Shown: positions 1 through 5,129 of the stretch, piece after piece
Layout of the letters: each line of letters begins with the position of its first letter
How positions within the stretch are numbered: the first letter of the stretch is position 1
NCBI GenBank assembly: GCA_030605515.1
Contig: JAUWIE010000093.1
Span: 1 to 6,919, forward strand
DNA from: Thermoplasmatota archaeon
Lineage (GTDB): Archaea > Thermoplasmatota > E2 > DHVEG-1
Reading direction: 5' to 3'
Length of the DNA stretch: 6,919 bases
Notes under the pieces: generated by a model
Databases searched by the model: none
The model's input: the letters and a program-made list of their open reading frames with translations, nothing else
What the model was told of the DNA's origin: nothing
Position numbers and translations under genes: made by a program

Positions 1-85
1 ATTCTTCACTTGCAGCAACAATTGAAGTTACTGAAGGAATAATAAACAGCATTCCAATAATAATTCCAAATAATTTAATCTTCAT
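1..85 (-). CDS. N-terminus of a secreted or membrane protein (partial)
   Basis: Only the first 28 codons lie in the window; the gene continues beyond position 1. The peptide begins MKIKLFGIIIGML, continues through a hydrophobic stretch (FIIPSVTSIVAA) and then turns acidic (SEE). This is a classic Sec signal peptide: a short basic n-region (K2, K4), a hydrophobic core at about residues 5-23, and a small-residue A-A-S site near residues 24-26 where signal peptidase could cut. The ATG is preceded by a weak GAGTGA purine stretch and, about 50 nt upstream, by a TATA-like box, which supports the start. The mature part is not visible, so no function can be given. It could also be a membrane-anchored protein if the leader is not cleaved. 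Confidence 0.65.
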   Translation of the reverse strand, partial: MKIKLFGIIIGMLFIIPSVTSIVAASEE

Positions 86-128
86 TTTTTCACTCAACCT
101 ATTTGTTACAATATTATAGCAATTATAG

Positions 129-140
129 TATATATATTTT
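129..140 (-). promoter_or_regulatory. TATA-like box for the signal-peptide gene
   Basis: Read on the minus strand this is AAAATATATATA, close to an archaeal box A. Its centre lies about 50 nt before the start codon at 85. With the usual spacing of about 25 nt, transcription would start near 107 and give a leader of about 20 nt. The surrounding DNA is very AT-rich, so chance matches are easy; this is supported by position only. Confidence 0.4.
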
Positions 141-182
141 GTTATGGAAATACATCGAATAAAAAATGAATAAATTACTCTG

Positions 183-200
183 ATAAAAATAATTAAAAAA
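183..200 (-). terminator. Oligo-T terminator after dph2
   Basis: Immediately after the dph2 stop codon the minus strand carries a run of six T, a short AT spacer, then five T. Archaeal RNA polymerase commonly terminates at such runs without a hairpin. A TATA-like box for the next gene lies just downstream, consistent with the transcript ending here. Confidence 0.4.
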
Positions 201-203
201 TGT

Positions 204-1223
204 TCATTTTATTATCTGATCAAACTGGTAATCATCCCATTTTTTCTGACCCAATAATATCTCAAGTTCGACAGGTGTAAGAATTGGAGTTTTATACTGC
301 ATATAATCATCAATTGCAATTCTAGGACAAGCAGTTGAAATATAACAATCAACATTTTTAAATCCTTGTAAATAGGATGGTAAAAAATTACTGAGAGTAA
401 TAATAAATGATTCTTTTTGTTTTGATTCAAGTATACTCTTAATTTTATAAGCTAATTCTATTCTCTGTTGACCTCGCTTTATTCCAACGAGAATACCAAA
501 TCTTTTTGCATCCTTTGAACGAGCGATAGCACCATAACGTTGTCTTAAAACAATATCTTTTAGCTCTTCGAGCTCTTTTATTCTTGTTTGATTTGTATAT
601 GGATCAACTGCAATAACAGGTTTTCTGGTGGTTAGCATTAAACCTAAAGGGTGGAAATTACCACTGCCTATAAATAAAAAAGAGTCAACATTATCAACTA
701 TCGATGTAGCTGCTGAGAAGTTACATCCAAGTATTTGCCCTGTCAAAGCTATACGATTGTCACCTTTACCGATAACAGGTTGAAAATTATTTTTTATTAA
801 TATTTCTTTTACTGTTTCAAATGTATGAATATGTTGTGATGTTGAGATAATTCCAATTTTTTTTCCTTTGATTAATGGTATTGCTTTTTCTATTACTTTT
901 GATATATTTAAATCTGATTCAGCATTAATAAAAAGGGTTGGAATCCAGTAATTTTCAATATCTTCAATTTGAGTATGGCCTATTTGAATAATTAACTCCA
1001 CATCCAAGTTTTGGAGTTCATAATTAGCAACATCACAGGCACCAAAACAAGGATCCGCAGAGATTATGATACTTGCAGATGTCTCTTTTTCAAGGAATTT
1101 AACAATTTCAAATGCATAAACCCTAAGTCCTTCAGGAATCTGTAAACACACTTTTTTATAGTCTTTTTCATTGATAGTTTCTACTGCTTTTTCTATGTTT
1201 AATGTGTAACCTGGTATTTTCAT
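204..1223 (-). CDS. dph2: 2-(3-amino-3-carboxypropyl)histidine synthase Dph2 (diphthamide biosynthesis)
   Basis: Cytosolic enzyme of the first diphthamide step: it transfers the 3-amino-3-carboxypropyl group of S-adenosylmethionine to a histidine of elongation factor 2. It is a non-canonical radical-SAM enzyme whose [4Fe-4S] cluster is held by three cysteines, one per domain. All three are visible: C59 in DPCFGAC, C167 in GQILGCNF and C299 in STACPRIAIDD; C59 matches the Pyrococcus position exactly. Other family marks are the N-terminal LQIPEGLR, IQIGHT, the GSGNFHPLG turn (about 186-194) and VDPY (206-209). The length (339 aa) is normal for the single archaeal homodimeric form. The ATG is fixed by an in-frame TGA just upstream and a GAGG motif 7 nt before it. 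The gene follows the P-loop kinase by 133 bp and may have its own promoter. No residue looks lost. Confidence 0.96.
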   Translation of the reverse strand: MKIPGYTLNIEKAVETINEKDYKKVCLQIPEGLRVYAFEIVKFLEKETSASIIISADPCFGACDVANYELQNLDVELIIQIGHTQIEDIENYWIPTLFINAESDLNISKVIEKAIPLIKGKKIGIISTSQHIHTFETVKEILIKNNFQPVIGKGDNRIALTGQILGCNFSAATSIVDNVDSFLFIGSGNFHPLGLMLTTRKPVIAVDPYTNQTRIKELEELKDIVLRQRYGAIARSKDAKRFGILVGIKRGQQRIELAYKIKSILESKQKESFIITLSNFLPSYLQGFKNVDCYISTACPRIAIDDYMQYKTPILTPVELEILLGQKKWDDYQFDQIIK

Positions 1224-1330
1224 TTGAGGTCCTCATATTTCACTGCAAGTTTTCCTTTAAAAAATAGTAATTCTGCTTTATATGCTTCCTTTGAAGTGAT
1301 TCCCTTACACTGTCTTGTTTGTGTTTGCAC
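1220..1330 (-). CDS. Candidate mini-gene of 36 aa overlapping the dph2 start (uncertain)
   Basis: An open frame runs from a GTG at 1328-1330 to a TGA at 1220-1222, which overlaps the dph2 ATG in an ATGA arrangement typical of translational coupling. A TTG two codons further upstream (1334-1336) is an alternative start with GGTG 5 nt before it; a TAG directly precedes that TTG. The 36-residue product is lysine-rich, with segments CKGITSKEAYKAELLFF and GKLAVKYEDLK. It has one cysteine, no membrane segment and no family I recognise; in particular it lacks the four-cysteine zinc site of eukaryotic Dph3. Against it are the absence of an ATG, the short length and the possible dph2 TATA box lying inside it. 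It may be a chance open frame in the leader. Confidence 0.25.
   Translation of the reverse strand: MQTQTRQCKGITSKEAYKAELLFFKGKLAVKYEDLK
1231..1234 (-). promoter_or_regulatory. Shine-Dalgarno of dph2, inside a small palindrome
   Basis: The minus strand reads GAGG here, 7 nt before the dph2 ATG. It is part of the perfect palindrome TGAGGACCTCA (1225-1235), which could form a 4-bp stem over a 3-nt loop and weakly mask the ribosome site. The stem is too short to claim a switch. Confidence 0.5.
1277..1284 (-). promoter_or_regulatory. Possible TATA box for dph2
   Basis: The minus strand reads CATATAAA, centred about 57 nt before the dph2 start codon. A start of transcription near 1254 would leave a leader of about 30 nt that includes the GAGG site. 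If it is real, dph2 can be transcribed separately from the kinase gene upstream. It lies inside the candidate mini-gene 1220-1330, so at most one of the two readings may be the important one. Confidence 0.35.
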
Positions 1331-1356
1331 TAGCAACTATGCACCATCCGTTAATC

Positions 1357-1959
1357 CTATTTTTTCTTCATATCGATGATATACCAATCTTTAGGAGGAT
1401 CTAATTCAGTATCAACTGTTAAGTGCACAATAGAAAGCTTAGGGTAAAGATTTTTAAAATCATTCAAATCCACGTTTTCGAATTTTTTTAAGTTGTTGAT
1501 ATATGCTTGTTCTGTAAGAGCATTTGATTCATAGTTTTCTTTTGTTCTTTTCAATATTCTATTGATACTTGCATCTTTTGAACAATTGGTCTGTAGAACC
1601 ACAAATGTTTTATTCTGAGCTGCTGCGATTCCAGCGGCTTTTCTCCGGAGCTCCTGTGTTACGAAAGTCGCATCTAAAATCACTCCTTTTTCTTTTAATA
1701 AGGTCTCTTCAGCCCTTTTAAACATCTCGTCATATACACGTTTCCGTATCTCATAATTGTTCGCGATTTTCTCATCGAAGATATCCATATCTTTTAGTAC
1801 TTCACGTCTAATTAAATCAGTTCTAAGAATTGGATATCCTTTTATCTTTGACACTTCCTCTGTTGTTTCAGTTTTCCAAGTCCCTGGAAGTCCACATGCA
1901 ATTAGAAGTGTTCCAGGTTCAAGTATCGTATCAATGAATTTTGCAAAATGTTCTTTCAT
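1357..1959 (-). CDS. P-loop kinase-like protein, COG0645/AAA_33 type, with altered Walker A
   Basis: Predicted cytosolic P-loop nucleotide-binding protein of the small-molecule kinase type (zeta-toxin/gluconate-kinase/AAA_33 group); substrate unknown. Visible parts: Walker A-like GLPGTWKTE (residues 23-31, with K29), the LRTDLIRREVL segment (45-55) where this family has an S/T-D and arginines for substrate binding, and GVILDATF (92-99) as the second acidic motif. A later helix with INRILKRTKENYE resembles the lid arginine region. W28 replaces the final glycine of the GxxxxGK[ST] loop, which could change or abolish nucleotide binding. The rest of the frame is intact over 200 aa, so it is not an obvious pseudogene. 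An AAGGAT ribosome site at 1968-1973 precedes the ATG. The gene follows the COG2187-like gene by 91 bp in the order seen in bacterial fusions of the two domains. Confidence 0.8.
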   Translation of the reverse strand: MKEHFAKFIDTILEPGTLLIACGLPGTWKTETTEEVSKIKGYPILRTDLIRREVLKDMDIFDEKIANNYEIRKRVYDEMFKRAEETLLKEKGVILDATFVTQELRRKAAGIAAAQNKTFVVLQTNCSKDASINRILKRTKENYESNALTEQAYINNLKKFENVDLNDFKNLYPKLSIVHLTVDTELDPPKDWYIIDMKKK

Positions 1960-2011
1960 TTTTTCACATCCTTATGATTATAACTTATGTTTCATCTCCT
2001 TAATATCATGG

Positions 2012-2020
2012 TATATATTT
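2012..2020 (-). promoter_or_regulatory. Possible TATA box between the two kinase genes
   Basis: The minus strand reads AAATATATA within a longer AT stretch, centred about 57 nt before the P-loop kinase ATG. It would give a leader of about 30 nt containing AAGGAT. If it is used, the kinase gene has an internal promoter in addition to any transcript from the gene upstream. Confidence 0.35.
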
Positions 2021-2050
2021 ATTATTAATCTTCAAGTCTTCTTAAAATAA

Positions 2051-3058
2051 TTATTCTGAAATGTAAGAATGTGCTAATGTAAAGTATTTCTGTGCAGTTT
2101 CTCTTGATTTATTTTTTTTGTCATCAGACACAGCAGGATCTTTCAATATAAAGCTTGTGACCTTTCCCCGTACATAGGCCCTGTATACCTTGTAGAAGTT
2201 GATAAGATGATAGATTTGGTCATCACCCTTTTCATCTGCTTGGGTTAAATAGGCTTTGCAAAGCTGATCGGAGAATTTCTCACCATCGTTAAACTCAAGA
2301 TCCATAAAGAGAAAAGCGATATCAGAGACAATATCTGAGTATCTAAACCTATCGTTGAACTCAATACAATCAAAGATGATAATAGGATCAGTGAGACAAA
2401 TATGCTCCATATGAAGATCACCATGGCAATCCCGAATTTTACCGTTCTTAACCCGCTTTGTAAATAGTTCCTTATGTTCTTTATAAAACTCTTTAGTCCA
2501 GTCCTTTAAGCCATGGTACTGTTCATTTGTAATAGAATCTCCAATAAATTCTTCTGTCTGTTGGAAATTCTCATCGGTATTAAACTTGATAACATCAAGC
2601 TTACCAAATTTATCGATTTCTTTTGATCGTGTTGATTTTTTGTGAAAAGTGGCGATAGCATTTCCAATTCTCCTGATATCTTCAGATGTAACAGTACCTT
2701 TTTCAAATCTAGATTTCAAAAGATCATCATCATTCAACCGTCTCATCTTAACTGCATAATCTACAACCTCTCCTCTCCCATTTATAGCGTATTTTTTACC
2801 ATCAAAAGTTACAGGGAAAACACCTAGGTAAACATCCTTTGAAAAACGACTATTTAATTCAACTTCCTTATTGCAATAATATTTTCTTTTCTCAGGAGTT
2901 GAGAAATCCAGAAACCCAAAATTCACAGGTTTTTTAATCTTGTAAACAAACTCGTCACCAATAAAAACTGTTGAGATATGTGTCTGAGCCAAAGTAATCT
3001 TCTTAGGTGTATCAGGATAAGCAGAGGGATGCATTAAATCACTAATCATTGAGGACAT
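2051..3058 (-). CDS. Aminoglycoside-phosphotransferase-fold kinase, COG2187 type
   Basis: Cytosolic protein-kinase-like phosphotransferase family; the physiological substrate is not established, and the family name does not imply antibiotic resistance. The N-lobe shows STVFIGDEFVYKIKKPV (about 29-45), with K40/K42 as candidates for the ATP-binding lysine, followed by the family signature FGFLDFST and EVELNSR. The catalytic loop is CHGDLHMEHI with D214; H219 stands where many relatives of this fold have the metal-binding asparagine, as is usual for COG2187. The metal-site segment is IFDCIEFNDRFRYSDI (D230, E233). The length (335 aa) matches a full stand-alone APH domain. The chosen ATG is backed by a near-perfect GAGGTGAT 6 nt upstream; an ATG three codons later is less well placed. 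It is followed by the COG0645-like kinase gene, and the two domains are often fused in bacteria, so a shared job is likely. Confidence 0.88.
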   Translation of the reverse strand: MSSMISDLMHPSAYPDTPKKITLAQTHISTVFIGDEFVYKIKKPVNFGFLDFSTPEKRKYYCNKEVELNSRFSKDVYLGVFPVTFDGKKYAINGRGEVVDYAVKMRRLNDDDLLKSRFEKGTVTSEDIRRIGNAIATFHKKSTRSKEIDKFGKLDVIKFNTDENFQQTEEFIGDSITNEQYHGLKDWTKEFYKEHKELFTKRVKNGKIRDCHGDLHMEHICLTDPIIIFDCIEFNDRFRYSDIVSDIAFLFMDLEFNDGEKFSDQLCKAYLTQADEKGDDQIYHLINFYKVYRAYVRGKVTSFILKDPAVSDDKKNKSRETAQKYFTLAHSYISE

Positions 3059-3064
3059 ACTTGC

Positions 3065-3072
3065 ATCACCTC
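3065..3072 (-). promoter_or_regulatory. Strong Shine-Dalgarno of the COG2187-type gene
   Basis: The minus strand reads GAGGTGAT, an eight-base match to the complement of the archaeal 16S rRNA 3' end, 6 nt before the ATG at 3056-3058. It is the best ribosome site in the window and decides the start in favour of the MSSM form. Confidence 0.75.
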
Positions 3073-3134
3073 ATTTTCATCACTAAAACTTACAAACATT
3101 TTTGATAGCTCCATAGAACTCAAGGAAATACTGA

Positions 3135-3145
3135 GCTTTTAAAAG
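3135..3145 (-). promoter_or_regulatory. Weak TATA-like site before the COG2187-type gene
   Basis: The sequence CTTTTAAAAGC (minus strand) sits just after the permease stop codon and about 80 nt before the COG2187-type start. It could be a promoter element with a leader of about 55 nt, but it is self-complementary and AT-rich, so it may mean nothing. No clear oligo-T terminator was seen after the permease gene, so read-through is also possible. Confidence 0.2.
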
Positions 3146-3147
3146 TT

Positions 3148-4437
3148 TTATCTATAAAATAAAACAACAAAACATGTTTGAATAATTAGTAATAAACTTA
3201 CAGCTGGTATATACATCTTATAGATACGTGTGGTATCAGTTTTTAGATAATCACTACTTACTACATTACAAAGATGTATAGGAGAGATGAGATATCCAAC
3301 TAGTGAGCTGATAAAAATTAAACTAGCAAACCCAATATTATTAAGACCTGAATATTCAAAAAATGGTTCGACAAGGAAATATGATAATGCTATTGCTCCA
3401 AAATTATATCCTGTTATTAATCCCATTATTAAAGGTATAATAATAATTATGAAAATTGCATGAAATGGTAAATCTCCAATTATTGTAGCGATTATTTCAT
3501 TTGCTTCTGATACTTCTATCATCTGTCTAAGGATCATTATTCCAATAATAGCAAATGCGAGATTAAAAGATAGGGAGCGTTTTAAGATTTCATAGTATTT
3601 CTTCCAATCGATTTTTATAAGATAATACAAAGAAATTATGCTAAGGACTACTCCAATTATGAAGATAGTTCTCTGAAAATCTTTAAGATTTTCAATTCCA
3701 ATTAATGTAAAGATTGAGAACAATATTATGTATGTTATTATTGGAATGACAGGTGGTAATAGGTATATTAAGCCATCATATTCTTTTTTTTGTGTTGTTT
3801 TGGATATCGGGTTTTTCTTGATGAAAAACTTCAGATAAATTATACCTATCATTATAAATGCAATAAATGCGGGAAAATTTGCAGCTATTAACTCATAAAT
3901 GTCAATATTTGCAAAATCAGAGCCAATAATTAGCATCATCGCAGATGACACTGGGAATATAGGAAACCAAATATGTCTGAACCAGACATTTAAAAAATTT
4001 TTTTGACTTTGACTTAATTTAAATTTTTCTCCTTCTTTATCTATTAATGGTGCTGAAAAAAGAGCTCCTCCTGGTACTGGCATAAGGCCATATACTGCTG
4101 GTATTACTCCAAGTGTTCCTCCCTTGTAAAATATGGATCTAAGGCTTTTTATCATTTTTTCTATTGCACCAGTCTCCTGCATACATTTCGCTAGGATATA
4201 TATAAGGGTGAGAAGAATAGCTAGTTCAACTGTTTGAAAATCAAATAGTTGAGTATCAAAATCATAGATTAATGCTTTACTAAGAGCTTTTGGCACTTCG
4301 ATAGGCTTTATTTCCGGTAATGAAAAAAGTACTACAATAATTGAACCTAAAATTAAGGATAGTCCAAAATTGAATTTCCTACGGATAAGGATAATAATTA
4401 CAATAAATGCAATTATAATCCCTAATAGGTTCCACAT
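3148..4437 (-). CDS. DUF401 family multi-pass membrane protein (putative permease)
   Basis: Integral membrane protein of 429 aa with about ten hydrophobic segments, starting with residues 4-18 and 24-40 and ending at about 407-427. It matches DUF401 (PF04165), found in archaea and some bacteria and related to ion-transporter-type permeases; no substrate is established. Family marks seen: GLMPVPGGALFSAPLID (117-133), a glycine/proline-rich turn likely to enter the membrane; NVWFRHIWFPIFP (150-162); a second-half counterpart, LITGYNFGAIALSYF; and SPIHLCNVVSSDYL near the C-terminus. The two glycine-rich halves suggest an inverted-repeat transporter fold. The ATG is the only sensible start; only a weak CGGA lies before it. 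Base composition looks more AT-rich than nadA, as expected for a hydrophobic protein. The neighbouring genes do not point to a substrate. Confidence 0.88.
   Translation of the reverse strand: MWNLLGIIIAFIVIIILIRRKFNFGLSLILGSIIVVLFSLPEIKPIEVPKALSKALIYDFDTQLFDFQTVELAILLTLIYILAKCMQETGAIEKMIKSLRSIFYKGGTLGVIPAVYGLMPVPGGALFSAPLIDKEGEKFKLSQSQKNFLNVWFRHIWFPIFPVSSAMMLIIGSDFANIDIYELIAANFPAFIAFIMIGIIYLKFFIKKNPISKTTQKKEYDGLIYLLPPVIPIITYIILFSIFTLIGIENLKDFQRTIFIIGVVLSIISLYYLIKIDWKKYYEILKRSLSFNLAFAIIGIMILRQMIEVSEANEIIATIIGDLPFHAIFIIIIIPLIMGLITGYNFGAIALSYFLVEPFFEYSGLNNIGFASLIFISSLVGYLISPIHLCNVVSSDYLKTDTTRIYKMYIPAVSLLLIIQTCFVVLFYR
3674..3694. repeat. 21-nt near-perfect palindrome inside the permease gene
   Basis: Two 10-bp arms, TGAAAATCTT and AAGATTTTCA, are perfectly complementary with one base between them. 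They encode ordinary permease residues (around NLKDF), so coding constraint explains part of the pattern. In mRNA it would form an AU-rich hairpin. Confidence 0.4.
4226..4252. repeat. 27-nt inverted repeat inside the permease gene
   Basis: Arms TCAACTGTTTGA and TCAAATAGTTGA surround a 3-nt loop; 11 of 12 positions are Watson-Crick pairs and the other is a G-T pair. It lies in codons for the QLFDFQTVE region of the permease. Function, if any, is unknown. Confidence 0.4.
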
Positions 4438-4463
4438 TGTATTTCCGTAACAATATATTCCTT

Positions 4464-4473
4464 AATTATTTAA
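4464..4473 (-). promoter_or_regulatory. Possible TATA box for the permease gene
   Basis: The minus strand reads TTAAATAATT about 30 nt before the permease ATG. With normal spacing the transcript would begin almost at the start codon, which fits the poor ribosome site there. This AT-rich gap (4438-4553) holds no other open frame or structure that I can support. Confidence 0.3.
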
Positions 4474-4553
4474 CTAATTGATACTTAAAACATGTATTTG
4501 ACTGAATAAAGTTAATTAATTGAAGGTTAAGGTTGTTTGATACGAAGAAAATC

Positions 4554-4991
4554 TTATTTTTTTTCTTCAAATTTCATCTGTGTTGCTTCAGTCCATCTCT
4601 GATCAAATTCATCGTTTAGTTTTTCAAGGATTTCTTTTTCAACAGTCCAGAAACCAATTTCATCTTTTTTTATAGGGCCTGCTAGAATTAATGCTCTATC
4701 GTCTCCAAGGATATAATTACCCTTAATATTCGAATGTTTTTTAACGTCTAACCCAGCTAACTTTTTTTTGTCATGATAGTTATTTACAATTATTTTTGAA
4801 TTCTCTGGTATTTCGATATCTCCTAAATATTCTGCAATTATCCTAGGATTGCTAATTTCAGAAATATTCCATTTTTTTGTGTGTCTGGAAGTAGGTTCTG
4901 ATCTAACAGATTTTTTCACTCCTATCTCTACTGCTAGAGCAACCACTATTACACCTATAGCAAATCCTATAATTAACGAAGTTATATCCAT
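4554..4991 (-). CDS. Membrane-anchored protein of unknown function, possible degenerate PLD-like domain
   Basis: A 145-aa protein with one N-terminal hydrophobic segment (residues 5-25, SLIIGFAIGVIVVALAVEIGV) followed by KK and R30, which by the positive-inside rule puts the rest in the cytoplasm. The soluble part has ISNPRIIAEYLGDIEIPENS (47-65), KGNYILGDDRALILAGP (90-106) and EIGFWTVEKEILEKLNDEFD (111-130), then QRW (131-133). The last two blocks resemble the second half of phospholipase D-like domains, where a strand, a G-S/G-P turn and a final helix ending in F-x-x-x-W occur, but no intact HxKxxxxD motif is present, so enzymatic activity is doubtful. The start used is the ATG at 4989-4991, with GGTG 8 nt upstream; a GTG at 4998-5000 with GAGG 5 nt upstream would add three residues. 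The PLD link is inference from pattern, not a recognised family. Confidence 0.72.
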   Translation of the reverse strand: MDITSLIIGFAIGVIVVALAVEIGVKKSVRSEPTSRHTKKWNISEISNPRIIAEYLGDIEIPENSKIIVNNYHDKKKLAGLDVKKHSNIKGNYILGDDRALILAGPIKKDEIGFWTVEKEILEKLNDEFDQRWTEATQMKFEEKK

Positions 4992-5032
4992 AATTATCAC
5001 ACCATCCTCAAAAATAGATATTTAATAAGATA

Positions 5033-5042
5033 GATATATATG
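5033..5042 (-). promoter_or_regulatory. TATA-like box for the membrane-anchored protein gene
   Basis: The minus strand reads CATATATATC about 47 nt before the ATG at 4991. Transcription would start near 5010, leaving a leader of about 20 nt with both the GAGG and GGTG motifs. The spacing is good for an archaeal promoter. Confidence 0.4.
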
Positions 5043-5059
5043 TTTGGTCTAAATAATTC

Positions 5060-5077
5060 ATAAAGAGCAATCTTTAT
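5060..5077. repeat. Inverted repeat in the divergent promoter region
   Basis: ATAAAGA and TCTTTAT form perfect 7-bp arms around GCAA. The element lies about 50 nt before nadA and about 70 nt before the minus-strand gene, a place where a regulator could act on either side. It overlaps a second small palindrome, TATCATTGATA, at 5075-5085. No regulator family is assigned. Confidence 0.35.
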
Positions 5078-5087
5078 CATTGATATT

Positions 5088-5097
5088 AGTATATGGG
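5088..5097 (+). promoter_or_regulatory. Weak TATA-like site for nadA
   Basis: AGTATATGGG lies about 36 nt before the nadA ATG and would give a very short leader. That fits the lack of a good ribosome site (only AAGG, 10 nt before the ATG). Other AT-rich stretches here could serve instead. Confidence 0.25.
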
Positions 5098-5110
5098 CAA
5101 AGAAAAAATA

Positions 5111-5129
5111 TGATAAGGTTTTATTATCA
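5111..5129. repeat. Inverted repeat reaching the nadA start codon
   Basis: TGATAA and TTATCA are 6-bp arms around GGTTTTA; the right arm ends on the A of the nadA ATG. TTATCA also occurs at 5074-5079. It could be an operator or a small RNA stem covering the start codon; both readings are inference. Confidence 0.35.

Noticed and set aside
212..430. Minus-strand open frame of 72 codons inside dph2
   Set aside because: It is an out-of-frame reading of the dph2 C-terminal region, including the codons for its third cluster cysteine; the dph2 frame is clearly the real one.
1757..2050. Plus-strand open frame of 97 codons
   Set aside because: It lies mostly antisense to the P-loop kinase gene, its protein shows no recognisable motif, and the opposite frame carries clear family signatures.
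2642..2827. Plus-strand open frame of 61 codons
   Set aside because: It is entirely antisense to the COG2187-type gene and has no recognisable features.
2051..3058. Aminoglycoside resistance gene
   Set aside because: The fold is shared with aminoglycoside phosphotransferases, but the FGFLDFST and HGDLHMEH signatures are those of the COG2187 group, which is not known as a resistance determinant, and no other resistance or mobile gene is nearby.
3038..3094. Short minus-strand open frame (17 codons, MFVSFSDENEV...) overlapping the COG2187-type start
   Set aside because: It has no ribosome site of its own, is very short, and covers the strong Shine-Dalgarno sequence of the real gene.
4438..4553. 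Search for an RNA gene or mini-gene in the gap before the permease
   Set aside because: The gap is AT-rich with frequent stops, no stable stem and no tRNA-like arms; only a weak TATA-like site could be supported.
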